From Dehalococcoidia bacterium (GTDB lineage: Bacteria > Chloroflexota > Dehalococcoidia > Lucifugimonadales > Lucifugimonadaceae): a stretch of 64,000 bases of DNA. The notes under the pieces are model-generated. The model made no database searches. It saw nothing but the letters and a program-made list of their open reading frames with translations, and was not told where the DNA came from. Of this stretch, positions 45,601 through 53,433 are shown piece by piece. The position numbers and the translations under genes are program-made. Position 1 is the first letter of the stretch; each line of letters starts with the position of its first letter. The stretch covers positions 110,261 to 174,260 of the forward strand of contig JAKUNJ010000005.1 of NCBI GenBank assembly GCA_022451965.1. The letters are read 5' to 3'.

Positions 45601-45877
45601 TTTTCTAAAATCTAAAGGTTTTGACTCCATTAAGATTAACAAAATCCTTTCTGAATCACCAACTGTAATTGATATTATTAATGAAGGAAAAGTAGGAGCG
45701 GTTCTTAATACAGTTACTGGAAATAGAAATTCAATTCAAGATGGATATCATATAAGAAGAAAAGCTACAGAATTTTCAATTCCTTGCTATACTTCTATCG
45801 ACACGGCTTATGCGACTATTATGAATAGTTCTTCAAAAAGTCTGAAGGTTAGTACCTTTGATGATTACTTAGATTGA
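42623..45877 (+). CDS. carB: Carbamoyl-phosphate synthase large subunit
   Basis: A 1084-residue CarB with two ATP-grasp halves. The first opens VVGSGPIIIGQAAEFDYAG and contains RPAYTLGGTGGG; the second opens VLGSGPIRIGQGIEFDYC near 555 and contains RPSYVLGGRAMEI. Both have the EVNPR ligand motif. A C-terminal MGS-like allosteric domain starts near 940. A short Asn/Ser-rich insertion near 835-848 (about FFDNNSHNSNDEKSK) precedes the second EVNPR. It makes carbamoyl phosphate for pyrimidines and arginine. Its stop is 1 base from the convergent methyltransferase. Confidence 0.97.
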   Translation: MNKTVLVVGSGPIIIGQAAEFDYAGAQACKSLREEGYRVVLINSNPATIMTDTEMADRIYIEPITPEIVEKIIKKEKPFGILGTLGGQTGLNLTSELNNLGILDKHNVEILGTDINSIETAEDRDKFRSFLLDINQPTPPSIAVNNLEDAKKAAIKIGFPVVIRPAYTLGGTGGGIAKNEEELLDIANQGINLSRVGQVLVEKSLVGWKEVEYEVMRDNAGNVITICNMENLDPMGVHTGDSIVVAPSQTLNDKEYQMLRTASLEIISKLEIKGGCNVQLALKPSQIVKDQLGNDFNNDPDYYIIEVNPRVSRSSALASKATGYPIARIASKIAVGKNLDEITNPVTGKTFSVFEPSLDYCVVKIPRWPFDKFPDADRTLGTQMKATGEVMGIERTFEAALLKSIRSLENNKPDLLSSPDNENTNLPMDDRLWDIAKRIRNGSNALLETQRTFIDYWFTNAIEKIIETEKLLIDSDLSSEIILDAKTKGFSDNYIAKLKKCSESDIRKFRKENRIIPTYKMVDTCAAEFEAITTYFYSTYEFENEAIALEGDKAIVLGSGPIRIGQGIEFDYCSVHASRSLLEDNIKSILINSNPETVSTDFDTSSRLYFEPLDSESVLDIIENEFDGKSNIKSMVQFGGQTAINMSQVLGQYNMPILGSSAEVINDASERGRFENIAKKANVLQPSGAATRNLDDALKIASKVSYPVMVRPSYVLGGRAMEIVHSENELKRYFTRAQNYVPGQTILVDQYISGIEIEIDAICDGDNVLIPGIMQHVERAGVHSGDSTAVYPAYDLSENEKSEIVEATKKLGITLGIKGLMNIQFIVKRSKKSFFDNNSHNSNDEKSKLYVIEVNPRSSRTIPFISKITGIPMIKLAVKVMYGKKLLDLGYGIDLVPEKKLFAVKSPVFSMSKLSGVDTYLGPEMKSTGEVMGIDDNLPDAMKKAMIASGLEVNEKTSFLLSIADRDKEDSLDFIKKLKANGNTIYATEGTYNFLKSKGFDSIKINKILSESPTVIDIINEGKVGAVLNTVTGNRNSIQDGYHIRRKATEFSIPCYTSIDTAYATIMNSSSKSLKVSTFDDYLD

Positions 45878-45878
45878 T

Positions 45879-46703
45879 TTATGCTTTTATAGCCCTGACA
45901 GACAACCAGTTTCTTGGTACTGTTGTGAGAGACATCTCACTAAATACTTCTTTGAGGGCTTTTTGCAAAGTTTTCTTACCTATATCTAAAGGTACCCCAG
46001 GTAGAACTCCTTCAATCCAATCTCTAAACTCACTTATGTAATGAAAACCATCTATTGGAACTTGATATGATTTAGCTTTTATGTGTTCGATTTTATAGCC
46101 TGTTTTTTCTAGTAGAGAAACATAATCTTCAGGTCTTAATTGTTGCCTTGAAGATACCTTTTCAGATTTCTTAGGTCTCATTTTGTGATCTTTACTTAAG
46201 AGTCTAAGTGACCTAAACATCCATTTTCTATAAAATTCATGAGACTCCTCAGGGTGCGAACCATCATAAAAAGAAGTATTAAATGCAAGTACACCTCTAC
46301 TATTTAGTTTTCCACCAATGTCTTCAAGTAATTTTAATTTATTTGGTACGTAATGAATGGAATTACAATAGATCATTGCATCAGCTTTATCCCTAACAGC
46401 ATCTGTAAGATTTTGAACTTCAGAATGAATAAATCTTACAATAGGACTATTTTCTAATTCAGATGCAGCAGTTTTGAGCGCACTTTTTGAGCTATCTACT
46501 GCATAAATTACAGAGTCTTTAGCTGATATTATTTTTTCTAAAATAAGTTTTGTAATATTGCCTGTCCCACAACCTAAATCAACTATTGATTTTTTATCAT
46601 AAATATTGGCCAGCTCAATGAATTCAGAGTTAATTGAACTATAGAAGGGTAAATTTGCAAACGCATTAAATGCATATTGTTCACTTTGAGTTTGATTTGC
46701 CAT
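45879..46703 (-). CDS. Class I SAM-dependent methyltransferase
   Basis: A 274-residue methyltransferase. The SAM motif IVDLGCGTGNITKLIL starts near 40, followed by YAVDSSKSAL and DAMIYCNSIHYV. The C-terminal half, with LRPEDYVSLLEKTGY, resembles small-molecule methyltransferases of the UbiE/trans-aconitate type. The substrate is unknown. It is a lone minus-strand gene between carB and modA, interrupting an otherwise plus-strand region. Confidence 0.8.
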   Translation of the reverse strand: MANQTQSEQYAFNAFANLPFYSSINSEFIELANIYDKKSIVDLGCGTGNITKLILEKIISAKDSVIYAVDSSKSALKTAASELENSPIVRFIHSEVQNLTDAVRDKADAMIYCNSIHYVPNKLKLLEDIGGKLNSRGVLAFNTSFYDGSHPEESHEFYRKWMFRSLRLLSKDHKMRPKKSEKVSSRQQLRPEDYVSLLEKTGYKIEHIKAKSYQVPIDGFHYISEFRDWIEGVLPGVPLDIGKKTLQKALKEVFSEMSLTTVPRNWLSVRAIKA

Positions 46704-46801
46704 TTTATAAATTAGTTATGTTTTATTAAAATATATTATAATTTCATATATTAATGTATCCCAAGTAGACTAAATTAATCAATATTTCAAACAAAGTATA
46801 G

Positions 46802-47542
46802 ATGAAAATAAATCAACTGATAAAAATTCCATTAGTAATATTACTGACTTTATTTTTTATAATTTCATGTGATGAAGATAGTAAAATAATAATGGCTGCT
46901 GCATCTTTAGAAGAAATATTAAACGATCACAAAGATGAATTTATTAATAGTGAGCAAATTTATTTAAATTATGGAGGGTCATTGAGTCTAGCAAGAAGAA
47001 TTGAAACTAACCAAAATAAAATAGGGGCAGTTATCTTTTCATCTAATGAATCATTTCAAGTCATAAAAGATATGAATATTATTAAAGAAGATTCAATTTC
47101 TACATTAGCATATAATTCACTAGTTATTGTTTCTTCTGAAAAAAAATTTAATTCCCTAGAAGATGTAAAAAGTTCTAGAAATAAATTATTAATTGCTGAT
47201 CCAAAAGTTGCTCCCGCTGGCATTTACTCAAAGCAAGCTGTAGAAAAATTATTTGAATATGATTATATAAAAGAAAATATATTGACTTCAGGTGATGTAA
47301 GTTCTGTTTCTAATCTTATTAGGACTAACAAAAATATGTTTGGAATTGTTTACAAGACTGAAGCGGTAAAGAATAATCTTAATATTGTATTTAATATACC
47401 AAATAATTTTCACGATAAAATAGAATATAAAGTAGGTATTCTTAAATCAAATAAAAGCAAATACGTTGAAGAGTTTATTTTGACTTTGCAATCCAAAAAA
47501 AATCAAAATAACTTGAGAGAATTAGGATTTATAGTTAAGTAA
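46802..47542 (+). CDS. modA: Molybdate/tungstate ABC transporter substrate-binding lipoprotein
   Basis: A 246-residue lipoprotein. The signal peptide ends in the lipobox IISC (Cys23). The mature part starts IIMAAASLEEIL and contains NYGGSLSLARRIE and IADPKVAPAGIYSKQA, the two loops that bind the oxyanion in ModA proteins. It captures molybdate or tungstate outside the membrane and delivers it to ModB. The ATG follows modest upstream sequence with no clear ribosome site. It is directly followed by modB with no gap. Confidence 0.85.
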   Translation: MKINQLIKIPLVILLTLFFIISCDEDSKIIMAAASLEEILNDHKDEFINSEQIYLNYGGSLSLARRIETNQNKIGAVIFSSNESFQVIKDMNIIKEDSISTLAYNSLVIVSSEKKFNSLEDVKSSRNKLLIADPKVAPAGIYSKQAVEKLFEYDYIKENILTSGDVSSVSNLIRTNKNMFGIVYKTEAVKNNLNIVFNIPNNFHDKIEYKVGILKSNKSKYVEEFILTLQSKKNQNNLRELGFIVK

Positions 47543-48175
47543 ATGGATATTATAGGAATAATTTTTACTACTCTCAAAATCACAATTTTATCTACACTAA
47601 TCAGTTTTCTTTCATCTGTAATCCTATCTTTATTAGTGCTGAAGTATAGAAAAATTATTCTAATAGTTGATGTAATAACAACTTTACCACTTGCATTGCC
47701 CCCTGTACTAACTGGGTACTTCATAATATATATAAGTAACGGTTATCTTACTTTTAATTGGCTAGGGGGTAGCTTGGCTTGTGCAATAATTTCACTCCCA
47801 CTTGTATATAGAACAATTTTTGTTTCTATTTCTTCTATTAATGCAAATATAGTAAATACCTCAAGAATTCTTGGTGCGAGTAGGATACAAACATTCTTTT
47901 TGGTAGTATTACCAACACTCAAAATTGGTATCTTTACTTCAATATTTTTAGGCTTTATAAGATCAATTTCAGAGTTTGGAGCAACTATGATCGTTTCTGG
48001 AAATATTTCAGGTGAAACACAAACACTTTCAACTGGTATTTACACTGCAATACTTAATGGTGATGATAATAGTCTATTTATTTTGACCTTATCTTCTATA
48101 TTCTTGGCTCTATTTTCAATAATAATATTTAACATAATCAGAAGAAATCAAAAGGCTTTGAATTTTTATGAATAA
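47543..48175 (+). CDS. modB: Molybdate ABC transporter permease
   Basis: A 210-residue membrane protein with five or six helices. The EAA loop reads NTSRILGASRIQTFFLVVLP near 110-128 and contacts ModC. PLALPPVLTGYFIIY and GFIRSISEFGATMIVSGN are typical of ModB/CysW-family permeases. It forms the membrane channel for molybdate or tungstate. It begins immediately after modA and overlaps modC by 8 bases. Confidence 0.88.
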   Translation: MDIIGIIFTTLKITILSTLISFLSSVILSLLVLKYRKIILIVDVITTLPLALPPVLTGYFIIYISNGYLTFNWLGGSLACAIISLPLVYRTIFVSISSINANIVNTSRILGASRIQTFFLVVLPTLKIGIFTSIFLGFIRSISEFGATMIVSGNISGETQTLSTGIYTAILNGDDNSLFILTLSSIFLALFSIIIFNIIRRNQKALNFYE

Positions 48176-49130
48176 AATAGATTTTAAACTAAAAATAAAT
48201 TTACCTAATTTTACGCTTAGATCTGAATCTAATTTTTCTCAAGGCTTAAACTATATTTGGGGAAGATCCGGTCAGGGAAAATCTACTCTATTAAATTCAA
48301 TATCAGGATTTATAAAAAACTGTGAGGGATTTATAAATGTTAATGATGAAATAATTTTTTCTTCTGAAAATAAAAAGTCTCTTCCTCCAGAAAAGCGGAA
48401 AATTTCATATGTTCAACAAAATGATCTACTTTTTAGTAACTTAACTGTTTATGAAAATCTTAAGTTTGGGTATCAATTTCTTAATGAGAAAGATAAAAAA
48501 ATAACCCCAAATGAGTGTGCTAGTTATTTTAACGTAGAAGAATTATTAAATTTATACCCTAATGAATTATCAGGAGGACAAAAGCAGAGAGTATCATTAG
48601 CAAGAGCTTTTTCTCGAAATGCCGGAGTTGTTTTGCTAGATGAACCAATTAATTCTCTTGATGCTTTTTCAAGAAAAGATATCTTAGGAAAAATAGAAAA
48701 GATAACCAATGAACTAAATTTATGTTTATTATTTGTAACACATTACATAGAAGATATTTTCGAAATATCTAACGATATTTTGCTAGTGGAAAATGGAACT
48801 GCTAATAAAAAAATTAATAAAAAAGATATTTTTAATCATTGGGAAGAAGAAGATGTACTAAATCAAATAGTTGATAACGCAGAATTTGAAGGGAAATTTT
48901 TTAATTCAAACTCTGTTATGATTTCAAAAAAGAAATTTGATCATACCAATCACGGATTTTATTTTTCTGGAATAATTGATCAAATTATAAATAATAAAAA
49001 TAATTCACTACTAAATATAGATTGTAAAAAAAATTACTTTATTTCAATTGATAACAAAATACTTAATAGTTTAGACTTATCTAAAGGTTCTCAAGTAGAA
49101 TGCTTTGTTTATAAAAACTTAATCATATGA
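48168..49130 (+). CDS. modC: Molybdate ABC transporter ATPase
   Basis: A 320-residue ABC ATPase. Walker A is WGRSGQGKST near 35, the signature LSGGQKQRVSLARA near 135, and Walker B VVLLDEPINSLD near 155, followed by the H-loop VTHYIED. The C-terminal 90 residues are the right length for the TOBE (molybdate-binding) domain of ModC, though weakly conserved. It overlaps modB by 8 bases and pyrF by 4, so molybdate uptake and pyrF are co-translated. Confidence 0.88.
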   Translation: MNKIDFKLKINLPNFTLRSESNFSQGLNYIWGRSGQGKSTLLNSISGFIKNCEGFINVNDEIIFSSENKKSLPPEKRKISYVQQNDLLFSNLTVYENLKFGYQFLNEKDKKITPNECASYFNVEELLNLYPNELSGGQKQRVSLARAFSRNAGVVLLDEPINSLDAFSRKDILGKIEKITNELNLCLLFVTHYIEDIFEISNDILLVENGTANKKINKKDIFNHWEEEDVLNQIVDNAEFEGKFFNSNSVMISKKKFDHTNHGFYFSGIIDQIINNKNNSLLNIDCKKNYFISIDNKILNSLDLSKGSQVECFVYKNLII

Positions 49131-49939
49131 AATCTTTTAATGAAAATCTTCTAGATAATATAAAAAATAAAAAATCTTTTCTAATAGTTGGATTAGATCC
49201 TAATTTAGCTAAAATGCCCACAAAGAACATATATGATTTTAATCGAGAAATTATTGATAATACTTATGATTTAGTTGTTGGTTATAAACCTCAAATGGCT
49301 TTTTATGAATCTTATGGTTTTGATGGACTCAAGGCGCTAGAAAAGACCATAGACTATATAAAGAACTTACCAGAAAAAAAAATTATAATTGGTGATTGCA
49401 AAAGATCTGATATTGATTCAACCAGTGAAGCTTATTCTAAAGCAATGTTTGAATTTTGGGATTTTGATTCTGTAACTATTGTTCCTTACTTCGGAAGAGA
49501 TGGAATATTACCTTTCATTAATAGATCAGACAAAGGTGTATTCATTGTATGCAGATCATCAAATAAATCAGCTGGTGAATTTCAAGACTTATTTTCTGAA
49601 AAAGAGCAACTAACTTTATACGAGAAAGTTGCACTAATATCTTCGGAGCTAAATATAAAAGATAATGTAGGTCTAGTAATGGGAGCAACTTATCCTAAAG
49701 AACTAGAAATTATAAGAAATTTAGTTCCTAGTCTACCTTTTCTGATACCAGGTATAGGTCATCAAAAGGGAGATTTAGCTGAAGTACTTAATAAGTCAAT
49801 ATTGGATAAACCCATAATATTATTAAATTCCTCTAGAGGAATAATTTATGCTTCATCTAAAATTGGAGATTACGGACAAAAGGCAAGGACTAAAGTTTTG
49901 GAAATAAATAATGAAATTTCTAAAATATATTCGTTTTAA
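49127..49939 (+). CDS. pyrF: Orotidine-5'-phosphate decarboxylase, type 2
   Basis: A 270-residue TIM-barrel decarboxylase of the long type-2 form. VGLDPNLAKMP at the start, GYKPQMAFYES near 63, and the catalytic Asp-Lys-Asp array GDCKRSDIDSTSEAYS near 88 are diagnostic. IPGIGHQKGDL near 205 binds phosphate. It makes UMP from OMP. It overlaps modC by 4 bases and does not adjoin the other pyr genes, about 3 kb away. pyrD and pyrE are absent from the window. Confidence 0.95.
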   Translation: MKSFNENLLDNIKNKKSFLIVGLDPNLAKMPTKNIYDFNREIIDNTYDLVVGYKPQMAFYESYGFDGLKALEKTIDYIKNLPEKKIIIGDCKRSDIDSTSEAYSKAMFEFWDFDSVTIVPYFGRDGILPFINRSDKGVFIVCRSSNKSAGEFQDLFSEKEQLTLYEKVALISSELNIKDNVGLVMGATYPKELEIIRNLVPSLPFLIPGIGHQKGDLAEVLNKSILDKPIILLNSSRGIIYASSKIGDYGQKARTKVLEINNEISKIYSF

Positions 49940-49954
49940 GAGTCATAAAATTTA

Positions 49955-49982
49955 TTGACCTAAATTCTAAATTATATATTCT
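49955..49982 (+). promoter_or_regulatory. Candidate promoter before the BFN-atp operon
   Basis: TTGACC (49955-49960) and TATTCT (49977-49982) are 16 bases apart. Transcription would begin close to the ATG at 49989, so the first gene may be translated from a leaderless mRNA; no ribosome site is visible before that ATG. The -10 match is moderate. Confidence 0.35.
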
Positions 49983-49988
49983 ATTATT

Positions 49989-50540
49989 ATGGATGAAATG
50001 ATAATAGACAGCTTAAAAATAAATACAATGGGGCAGAGAGTATTAATATTAAAGCAAAAAAAAGGCTCCTTATTTTTAGCTATTTGGATAGCTGCAGCTG
50101 AGGCAGATGCTATAGCAATAAGAATGCAGAAGGTAGAAATACCTAGACCCTTAACTCATGATTTGCTTTGCAATGCGATTGAAAAATCAGGTGGAAAAAT
50201 AAAATCAGTTCAAATAGAAAAAGTTGATAATGGCACCTTCTATGGTTCAATATCAATTATTCAACAAAATTCTCAAAATAATGAATTGATTTTAGATTCT
50301 AGACCATCTGATGCTATGGTTATTGCTCTTAAATTAAATATCCCAATTCTCTGTGATAAATCTGTTTTGGAAAAAGCTGGGTTTAAAAAATCTAAACTTG
50401 ATATTGATAATCCTATTGAATCGGATGCAATCTCTGAAGGTAATGTTGAAAAAGATAACTATTCACCATTAGGTGAAAAAGAAAGAAAGAGTCTTTCAGT
50501 ATTTGAATCTTTTATTGATACCCTGGACATAGATGAGTAA
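49989..50540 (+). CDS. Bifunctional nuclease (BFN/DUF151) family protein
   Basis: A 183-residue protein with the BFN domain over residues 1-135: LPIWIA-like LAIWIAAAEADAIAIRMQ near 30, PRPLTHDLL near 53, GTFYGSI, and the signature LDSRPSDAMVIALKLNIPIL near 97-116. Plant and bacterial members have been reported to have DNase/RNase activity; the biological role in bacteria is unclear. The C-terminal part contains a weak UVR-like stretch. It overlaps the first atp gene by 8 bases, so the two are translationally coupled. Confidence 0.87.
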   Translation: MDEMIIDSLKINTMGQRVLILKQKKGSLFLAIWIAAAEADAIAIRMQKVEIPRPLTHDLLCNAIEKSGGKIKSVQIEKVDNGTFYGSISIIQQNSQNNELILDSRPSDAMVIALKLNIPILCDKSVLEKAGFKKSKLDIDNPIESDAISEGNVEKDNYSPLGEKERKSLSVFESFIDTLDIDE

Positions 50541-50769
50541 AAAAATAAAACCTCATGAAACTTCAACAAAATTAATTTTTTCCACAATTTTTCTTGTCGG
50601 TAAATATTTAGGATTAGGCTGGATAATTATTACTCCTACTATAATCTTCACTTTTGGAGGTAATTTTTTGGATAATATGTTAAATCTTGGCTATTTAATG
50701 ACCTTAATGGGTTTGATGATTGGGTTAATTATAGGTATTATTGGAACGGTTAGAATTTTAAAAAGTTAA
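50533..50769 (+). CDS. AtpZ/AtpI-like ATP synthase accessory membrane protein
   Basis: A 78-residue protein with two hydrophobic helices (about 22-42 and 50-75) joined by a short loop with Gly-Gly-Asn. Length, topology and position immediately before atpB match the AtpZ/AtpI class of small proteins that assist c-ring assembly or magnesium supply. Sequence alone is too short to separate AtpZ from AtpI. It overlaps the BFN gene by 8 bases. Confidence 0.7.
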   Translation: MSKKIKPHETSTKLIFSTIFLVGKYLGLGWIIITPTIIFTFGGNFLDNMLNLGYLMTLMGLMIGLIIGIIGTVRILKS

Positions 50770-50781
50770 ATGTAATAAAGT

Positions 50782-52050
50782 ATGTTTTTGAAACCAAAAT
50801 TTATAATTATATTTTCTTCAATTTCTGTAATATTTGTTTTATCTGTTTTAGGTGGTGCTCTTGGAGCCAGTTTTGGCTTTGGATTTCTAGGCGGTCCGAT
50901 GCCTTTCATTTCAATAGCGGCAGAATCTGTTTATAGTATTTCTTCTCCATTTTCATATAATCTAAAAAATTCAACAGTGATGCTTTGGATAGCTATGATA
51001 GTTTTGATAATAATTTCTTGGAGAGCTACAAGAAATATCAAAGAAATTCCATCAGGTCTTCAAAATATATTTGAATTACTATTCCAATTTTTTATCGATA
51101 CTGCAGATGAAGCTGGTGGTAAAAAAGCAAGAAGATTTCTACCGGTTGTAATAACTATTTTTCTCGGAGTTCTGGCTTTCAACTGGATGGGAATTCTACC
51201 GGGTGTGGGTTCAATCGGTAAGGTAGAAACAATTGAAGAATGGGTCCACCATCATTCACATTCTGGTCATTGTTATGATGTTGCAAAAGGATCGGAAAAT
51301 AAAAATATTGATAAGTATTTATTGGCTGAACTATGCGTATTAGAGGAAGATGCATCCCATGGGTTTGTTGTTTTTGACGATTTTAGTTCAATAAACTTAA
51401 TGCCTTTAGGTAGAGGAGAATCAACTAGAGCTCCTCTGCATTCAATTGGTGACTACGAAGTTCAAAATATAATTGATATTAAGAAGAAAATCACAGCAGG
51501 TACTAAACCTGAAGATGTACAAGAACTGACAATAATTAGAGAAAATATAAAGAATGGTAAAGTATTGAAACTTTACAAAAATCCTGACGATGGAAGTATT
51601 AGCCCTAATTCTTATCTAGGAAAGAAAACAGGAGAACTGATTCCATTTTTTAGAGGGGCATCTACTGATGTAAATACAACTCTTGCAATAGCGATTTTTT
51701 CTATGATTGCTATTCAATTTTGGGGATTTTCATCATTAGGGTTTTCTGGTTACGGAGGTAAATTTATCAATTTTTCTCACGGACCAATAAATGCCTTTGT
51801 TGGCATTTTAGAATTATTTGGAGAATTTGCTAAAACTATAAGTTTTACTTTTAGGCTTTTTGGAAATATGTTTGCAGGAGAAATAGTTTTAATATCCATG
51901 GGATTTTTACTTCCTCTCATAGGGATGATTCCTTTTATGGGATTAGAGCTTTTTGTCGGAGTAATCCAAGCATTTATATTTTCGATGTTAACATTAGTTT
52001 TTGGTGTGATGGCAATTACCTCACACTCAGAGCATGAGGAGCATGAATAG
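50782..52050 (+). CDS. atpB: F0F1 ATP synthase subunit a with large extramembrane insertion
   Basis: A 422-residue subunit a; 230-290 is usual. The N-terminal part has helices at about 7-30 and 65-80 and the conserved FLPVVITIFLGVLAFNWMGILPG (119-141). The C-terminal part has STDVNTTLAIAI, the essential Arg358 in TFRLFGNMFAGE and a final helix ending in a His/Glu tail. Between residues 147 and 288 lies about 140 hydrophilic residues absent from ordinary subunit a, starting with a His-rich patch WVHHHSHSGHCYD and including two Cys. The proton path residues remain, so it should function. The role of the insertion is unknown. Confidence 0.93.
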   Translation: MFLKPKFIIIFSSISVIFVLSVLGGALGASFGFGFLGGPMPFISIAAESVYSISSPFSYNLKNSTVMLWIAMIVLIIISWRATRNIKEIPSGLQNIFELLFQFFIDTADEAGGKKARRFLPVVITIFLGVLAFNWMGILPGVGSIGKVETIEEWVHHHSHSGHCYDVAKGSENKNIDKYLLAELCVLEEDASHGFVVFDDFSSINLMPLGRGESTRAPLHSIGDYEVQNIIDIKKKITAGTKPEDVQELTIIRENIKNGKVLKLYKNPDDGSISPNSYLGKKTGELIPFFRGASTDVNTTLAIAIFSMIAIQFWGFSSLGFSGYGGKFINFSHGPINAFVGILELFGEFAKTISFTFRLFGNMFAGEIVLISMGFLLPLIGMIPFMGLELFVGVIQAFIFSMLTLVFGVMAITSHSEHEEHE

Positions 52051-52086
52051 CAAGTTTTAAAAAAAAACAAATGAAGGGAGCATGAA

Positions 52087-52314
52087 ATGGCAAGTGAATA
52101 TCAACCAATTGGAGCAGCATTATCCATGGGACTGGGAGCGATAGGTTCAGCATTAGGTATAGGAATGCTAGCTAATGGAGCTTTACAATCTCTAGGAAGA
52201 AATCCTGAGGCAAGAGGTCCAATTCAACAGAGTATGATTTTAGCTATTGCTTTTACAGAAGCTATAGCAATTTATTCTCTTGTTGTAGCCATATTAATAT
52301 TATTTGTACTGTAA
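52087..52314 (+). CDS. atpE: F0F1 ATP synthase subunit c
   Basis: A 75-residue two-helix hairpin. Helix 1 is rich in Gly/Ala; the loop is GRNPEARGP; helix 2 contains AFTEAIAIYSL with the ion-carrying Glu near 59. The residue after Glu is Ala, and the position of the sodium-binding Gln in Na+-type rings is Ile, so protons are the expected coupling ion. GAAGGGAG precedes the ATG. A strong hairpin separates it from atpF. Confidence 0.95.
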   Translation: MASEYQPIGAALSMGLGAIGSALGIGMLANGALQSLGRNPEARGPIQQSMILAIAFTEAIAIYSLVVAILILFVL

Positions 52315-52335
52315 ATTATTTTTTTTACTATAAAG

Positions 52336-52362
52336 TTTTCAGCTGATTCTATCAGCTGAAAA
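52336..52362 (+). promoter_or_regulatory. 12-bp hairpin between atpE and atpF
   Basis: TTTTCAGCTGAT (52336-52347) and ATCAGCTGAAAA (52351-52362) form a perfect stem with a TCT loop. It ends immediately before the atpF ribosome site AAAGGAG. No T-run follows, so it is not a normal terminator. It probably stabilises or sets the end of the atpE-containing mRNA and reduces atpF expression, matching the excess of subunit c over b. Partial termination is an alternative. Confidence 0.55.
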
Positions 52363-52376
52363 AGGAGAATAAAAAT

Positions 52377-52871
52377 ATGGATGCATTAGGTATAAACTTA
52401 TCAGGGTTGATAACCCAACTACTTAGTTTTACTGTTTTATTTTTAATACTAAGAAAGTTGCTCTTTGGCCCTATAAGTTCTGTTTTACAAAGTAGAGCTA
52501 CAAAAATTCAAGAAAGTCTTGAAGCCGCAGAAAGAGTTAAAAATGAAGCTGATGAATCTGCCGAGAAATTAGAAAAAGAAATCAATTTAGCTAGGCAAGA
52601 AGGTCAAAAGCTAATAAGTGACGCTAGGGAAGCGGCTGAAAAGTTTAAAGAGCAAGAAATGAATAAAGCTCAAAAAGAATCACAAGAAATTATTGATAAA
52701 GCGAATAAAGCTATTGAAAAAGAGAAAGATCTTGCAATTCAGTCTGTTAGAAAAGAATTTTCTTCTCTAGTTATTTCTGCAGCATCAAAGGTAGTAGATA
52801 AATCAATTGATGAAAAAGATCATAAAAAAATAATAGATAGCGCTTTAGAGGAAGAAATAAAAAAGAATTAA
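52377..52871 (+). CDS. atpF: F0F1 ATP synthase subunit b
   Basis: A 164-residue protein with one N-terminal membrane helix (about 10-28, LITQLLSFTVLFLILRKLLF) and a long charged coiled coil (35-150) that forms the peripheral stalk, with AREAAEKFKEQEMNKAQKES typical of subunit b. AAAGGAGA lies before the ATG, right after the atpE-atpF hairpin. It ends 1 base before atpH. Confidence 0.94.
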   Translation: MDALGINLSGLITQLLSFTVLFLILRKLLFGPISSVLQSRATKIQESLEAAERVKNEADESAEKLEKEINLARQEGQKLISDAREAAEKFKEQEMNKAQKESQEIIDKANKAIEKEKDLAIQSVRKEFSSLVISAASKVVDKSIDEKDHKKIIDSALEEEIKKN

Positions 52872-52872
52872 T

Positions 52873-53418
52873 ATGGTAAGTTCAGTAGTCAAAAGATATG
52901 GAAAAGCAATATTAGAAATTGCATTAGAATCTAAAAAAATTGATAGTTGGATAAAAAATTTTGAAGATTCTGAAGAAATAATTCTAGACGAGGATTTATT
53001 TTCTTTCTTAAGCTCTCCTCAGGTTCCTATTTCAGAGAAATTAAATTCAATTGACACTCTGATGAATGATTATGAGACTTTATTTATTAATTTTTTGAAA
53101 GTTTTAATAATTAGGTCGCAAGTTGAGCTTTTCTTGCCTATAAAGGAAGAGTTCTTTGATCAGAATAAGATCCTTGAGGGCAAAGTTTTAGCAAATATAA
53201 CAACTTCTGTGAAATTAGATAGGACTCAAAAAGACTTATTGACCAAGAAAATATGTGATATTTTTGAAGTAAATGAAGTCGAAATAATTGAGCATAAAGA
53301 TGAGTCAATAATTGGAGGATTCATAATCAAGGTTGGAGATACAATAATTGATTCATCAACAAAAAATAAACTTAATGGATTAGAAAAATATTTATTAAGA
53401 TCAACGACATTAAAGTAA
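52873..53418 (+). CDS. atpH: F0F1 ATP synthase subunit delta
   Basis: A 181-residue OSCP/delta subunit. It starts VVKRYGKAILEIALES and contains LSSPQVPISEKLNSID and FINFLKVLIIRSQVELF. The C-terminus reads IIGGFIIKVGDTIIDSSTKNKLNGL, the family signature. It links the peripheral stalk to the alpha3beta3 head. It lies 1 base after atpF. Confidence 0.94.
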   Translation: MVSSVVKRYGKAILEIALESKKIDSWIKNFEDSEEIILDEDLFSFLSSPQVPISEKLNSIDTLMNDYETLFINFLKVLIIRSQVELFLPIKEEFFDQNKILEGKVLANITTSVKLDRTQKDLLTKKICDIFEVNEVEIIEHKDESIIGGFIIKVGDTIIDSSTKNKLNGLEKYLLRSTTLK

Positions 53419-53433
53419 TAATGGAGAAATATT

